Assembly (NCBI GenBank): GCA_037969175.1
Contig: JBBKWX010000213.1
Coordinates: 1 to 7,959 of the forward strand
Origin: JBBKWX01 sp037969175
GTDB taxonomy: Bacteria; Bacteroidota; Bacteroidia; AKYH767-A; JBBKVM01
DNA length: 7,959 nucleotides
Direction of reading: 5' to 3'
The notes below the pieces were generated by a model. That model ran no database searches and had not been told where the DNA came from. It saw only the letters and a list, made by a program, of their open reading frames with translations. The translations under genes were made by a program, and so were the position numbers. Positions 6,981 through 7,959 of this stretch are shown here, in pieces; the first letter of the stretch is position 1; every line of letters starts with the position of its first letter.

Positions 6981-7013
6981 GTCCCGAAAGCTTTCGCATA
7001 CGCGTCAAGCTAA
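6981..7013 (+). repeat. Left terminal inverted repeat
   Basis: It begins GTCCCGAAAG and continues CTTTCGCATACGCGTCAAGC then TAA. It contains the 12-nt palindrome CGAAAGCTTTCG at 6985-6996. It matches the reverse complement of 7340-7372 except for one base near the outer end (C against G, the fifth base). Confidence 0.85.
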
Positions 7014-7027
7014 TAAACAAAATAAAA

Positions 7028-7062
7028 CCACGAAGAGCACGCAGGTCACAAGTTTCACTAAG
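7028..7062 (+). repeat. CCACGAAG-type repeat, inner left arm of the element
   Basis: It starts CCACGAAGAGCACGCAGG and ends TTTCACTAAG. A diverged inverted copy lies at 7214-7249; the best-kept part is AGTTTCACTAAG against AGTTACACTAAG. The CCACGAAG...CACTAAG wording is that of short repeats common between genes in Bacteroidota, similar in flavour to the CGCAGAG repeats near the start of the window. Confidence 0.45.
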
Positions 7063-7124
7063 ATATATTCATGAAAATATCACTTCTAATTCGAAATTTA
7101 TTTTTGGCATGTCTTAGTCCACCA

Positions 7125-7142
7125 TCCCGAATGCAATCGGGA
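7125..7142. repeat. Small perfect hairpin inside the element
   Basis: TCCCGA 7125-7130 and TCGGGA 7137-7142 form a six-pair stem around ATGCAA. The wording TCCCGA-N6-TCGGGA is close to the palindrome at the left tip of the element (TCCCGAAAGCTTTCG), suggesting related repeat modules. Confidence 0.55.
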
Positions 7143-7213
7143 GGCAGACTTCATTATCAGAATAGATTTTATACAAAAATAAATCAATACTGTTGCGGAA
7201 AATGTATTAAATA

Positions 7214-7249
7214 CTTAGTGTAACTAATTGTACTTGTAGACCTTAGTGG
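7214..7249 (-). repeat. Inner right arm of the element, inverted copy of 7028-7062
   Basis: Read on the minus strand it begins CCACTAAGG and ends TTACACTAAG, matching the left inner arm at both ends with a diverged middle. The element therefore has two nested sets of inverted repeats. Confidence 0.4.
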
Positions 7250-7339
7250 TAAATGAACATAATACTTGAGAAAAATAACTGCTGTAAAAATGCAGTACAA
7301 TAAGCCATAGGCTTATAAAGTTACCCAAAATGGATAAAG

Positions 7340-7372
7340 TTAGCTTGACGCGTATGCGAAAGCTTTCCGGAC
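7340..7372 (-). repeat. Right terminal inverted repeat
   Basis: The plus strand reads TTAGCTTGACGCGTATGCG and then AAAGCTTTCCGGAC. It is complementary to 6981-7013 at 32 of 33 positions. The palindrome here is GAAAGCTTTC at 7358-7367. Confidence 0.85.
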
Positions 7373-7482
7373 GCCAACTTCTTGTAGCTGCTAACTCTCA
7401 AACTGTCTAAACCTCAATCCTTTTGTTGATTACTTTTGATAAGTTAATTTGATATATCGAGCATGGGTTTATAGCTTTAATC

Positions 7483-7750
7483 ATGCAATTTATACAAGGA
7501 AAAAATCGATCCTAAAAGATACTCTTTCCTGAGGTTTTGGATCAGATTGTTGATTTGGATAATGAAGTTCGCATCATTGATCTTTTTGTGGAAAGCATCA
7601 AGCTTTCGGATTTTAAATTTGTGCTCAAAACAACAATCGAAGGACGACCTGCTTATCATACAAAAGATTTGCTGAAGCTTTATGTGTATGGGTATCTGAA
7701 TAACATCCACTCAAGCCGTGTTTTGGAGAAAGCAGTGTAAACGTAACATC
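7483..7750 (+). pseudogene. N-terminal relic of an IS1182-type transposase
   Basis: From ATG 7483 the frame reads MQFIQGKNRS, then a premature TAA at 7513-7515 where the family has a sense codon (CAA to TAA is a likely origin). It continues as KILFPEVLDQIVDLDNEVRIIDLFVESIKL, GRPAYHTKDLLKLYVYGYLN and SSRVLEKA. These are hallmarks of the N-terminal domain (DUF772-type) of IS1182-family DDE transposases. After GCA at 7732-7734 one extra base shifts the frame: the expected CKRNI follows at 7736-7750, and then homology ends. Only about 90 of the usual 450-550 residues remain and the catalytic domain is absent. Upstream, 7373-7482 shows no gene, and no IS ends could be recognised. It is unlikely to be active. 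Confidence 0.8.
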
Positions 7751-7959
7751 GTTGTGCTGTAGTTGATGTAGAAACTTGCATTTATTAATCTCAACAAAGG
7801 TCCTTTTAGGACCACTACGTTCCAAATTAACGATCCTGACATTTAACAACACAAAGTCCCAACTCAAATATTATCCTTTGGCTAATCGTCTTTAAATGGC
7901 TCCAATTTGATAGAGAAACGGTCCATTTAGCCTGACTGCCTCTAGCAGTAATGGCATGA
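7751..7959. other. Non-coding tail with one small hairpin
   Basis: No frame shows a recognisable protein. GGTCCT 7799-7804 and AGGACC 7808-7813 form a perfect six-pair stem around TTT. This could be a small terminator-like hairpin or the end of a mobile element, but nothing nearby decides it. Confidence 0.35.

Larger units (their letters stand above)
6981..7372. mobile_element. MITE-like non-autonomous element with 33-bp terminal inverted repeats
   Basis: The element is 392 bp long, bounded by inverted repeats 6981-7013 and 7340-7372 that match at 32 of 33 positions. The interior encodes no protein of note and carries a second, weaker pair of inverted arms (7028-7062 and 7214-7249) plus a small perfect hairpin (7125-7142). 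Size, ends and lack of a transposase gene fit a miniature inverted-repeat element mobilised in trans. It begins directly after the last recognisable codon of the receiver relic. I do not see a clear target-site duplication: the left flank is TTATCAG and the right flank GCCAACTT. The ends may therefore differ by a few bases, or the duplication may have decayed. The transposase family is not identified. Confidence 0.65.

Noticed and set aside
7537..7740. Intact 67-residue protein starting at TTG 7537
   Set aside because: It is the middle of the transposase N-terminal domain. Matching sequence continues upstream past a stop and downstream past a one-base shift.
7625..7867. Minus-strand open frame of 80 codons (MSWDFVLLNV...)
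   Set aside because: It overlaps the transposase relic on the opposite strand and matches nothing I recognise. It has no leader typical of the phylum, and its upstream extension in the same frame is broken by stops.

Overview
The window looks like an AT-rich accessory stretch of a Bacteroidota chromosome (Sphingobacteriia/Chitinophagia/Cytophagia-like). The evidence is the set of protein families present, the lack of Shine-Dalgarno sequences with A-rich leaders before start codons, and interspersed repeats of the CGCAGAGGGCGCAGAG and CCACGAAG types. No gene fixes the genus.

Layout. 1-393 is the 3' end of a proline dehydrogenase gene, visibly richer in G+C than what follows. 394-730 holds no gene, only short repeats and one long palindrome. 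731-1340 is the most curious part. A small gene for a secreted 128-residue protein (858-1244) sits tightly between two long imperfect inverted repeats (731-836 and 1253-1337). Both repeats end in the same motif, AGCAC plus AAACCGTTA. The arrangement resembles an integron gene cassette, but the core sites do not match the standard attC consensus. A third, unrelated long hairpin (1420-1502) precedes the next operon.

1568-5998 is an intact two-gene signalling operon. It encodes a single-domain response regulator and a 1316-residue soluble histidine kinase with about eight PAS domains, separated by 18 bp. The kinase presumably senses cytoplasmic ligands or redox state and phosphorylates the neighbouring receiver. 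No DNA-binding output domain is encoded intact here.

5999-7959 is a graveyard. It contains an AraC-type regulator broken by stops and two frameshifts (6004-6550). Next is a second receiver gene that has lost its start codon and its end (6579-6980). Abutting it is a 392-bp non-autonomous transposon-like element with 33-bp terminal inverted repeats (6981-7372). Last is the N-terminal relic of an IS1182-type transposase (7483-7750). The final 200 bp show only one small hairpin. I saw no tRNA, rRNA or CRISPR array.
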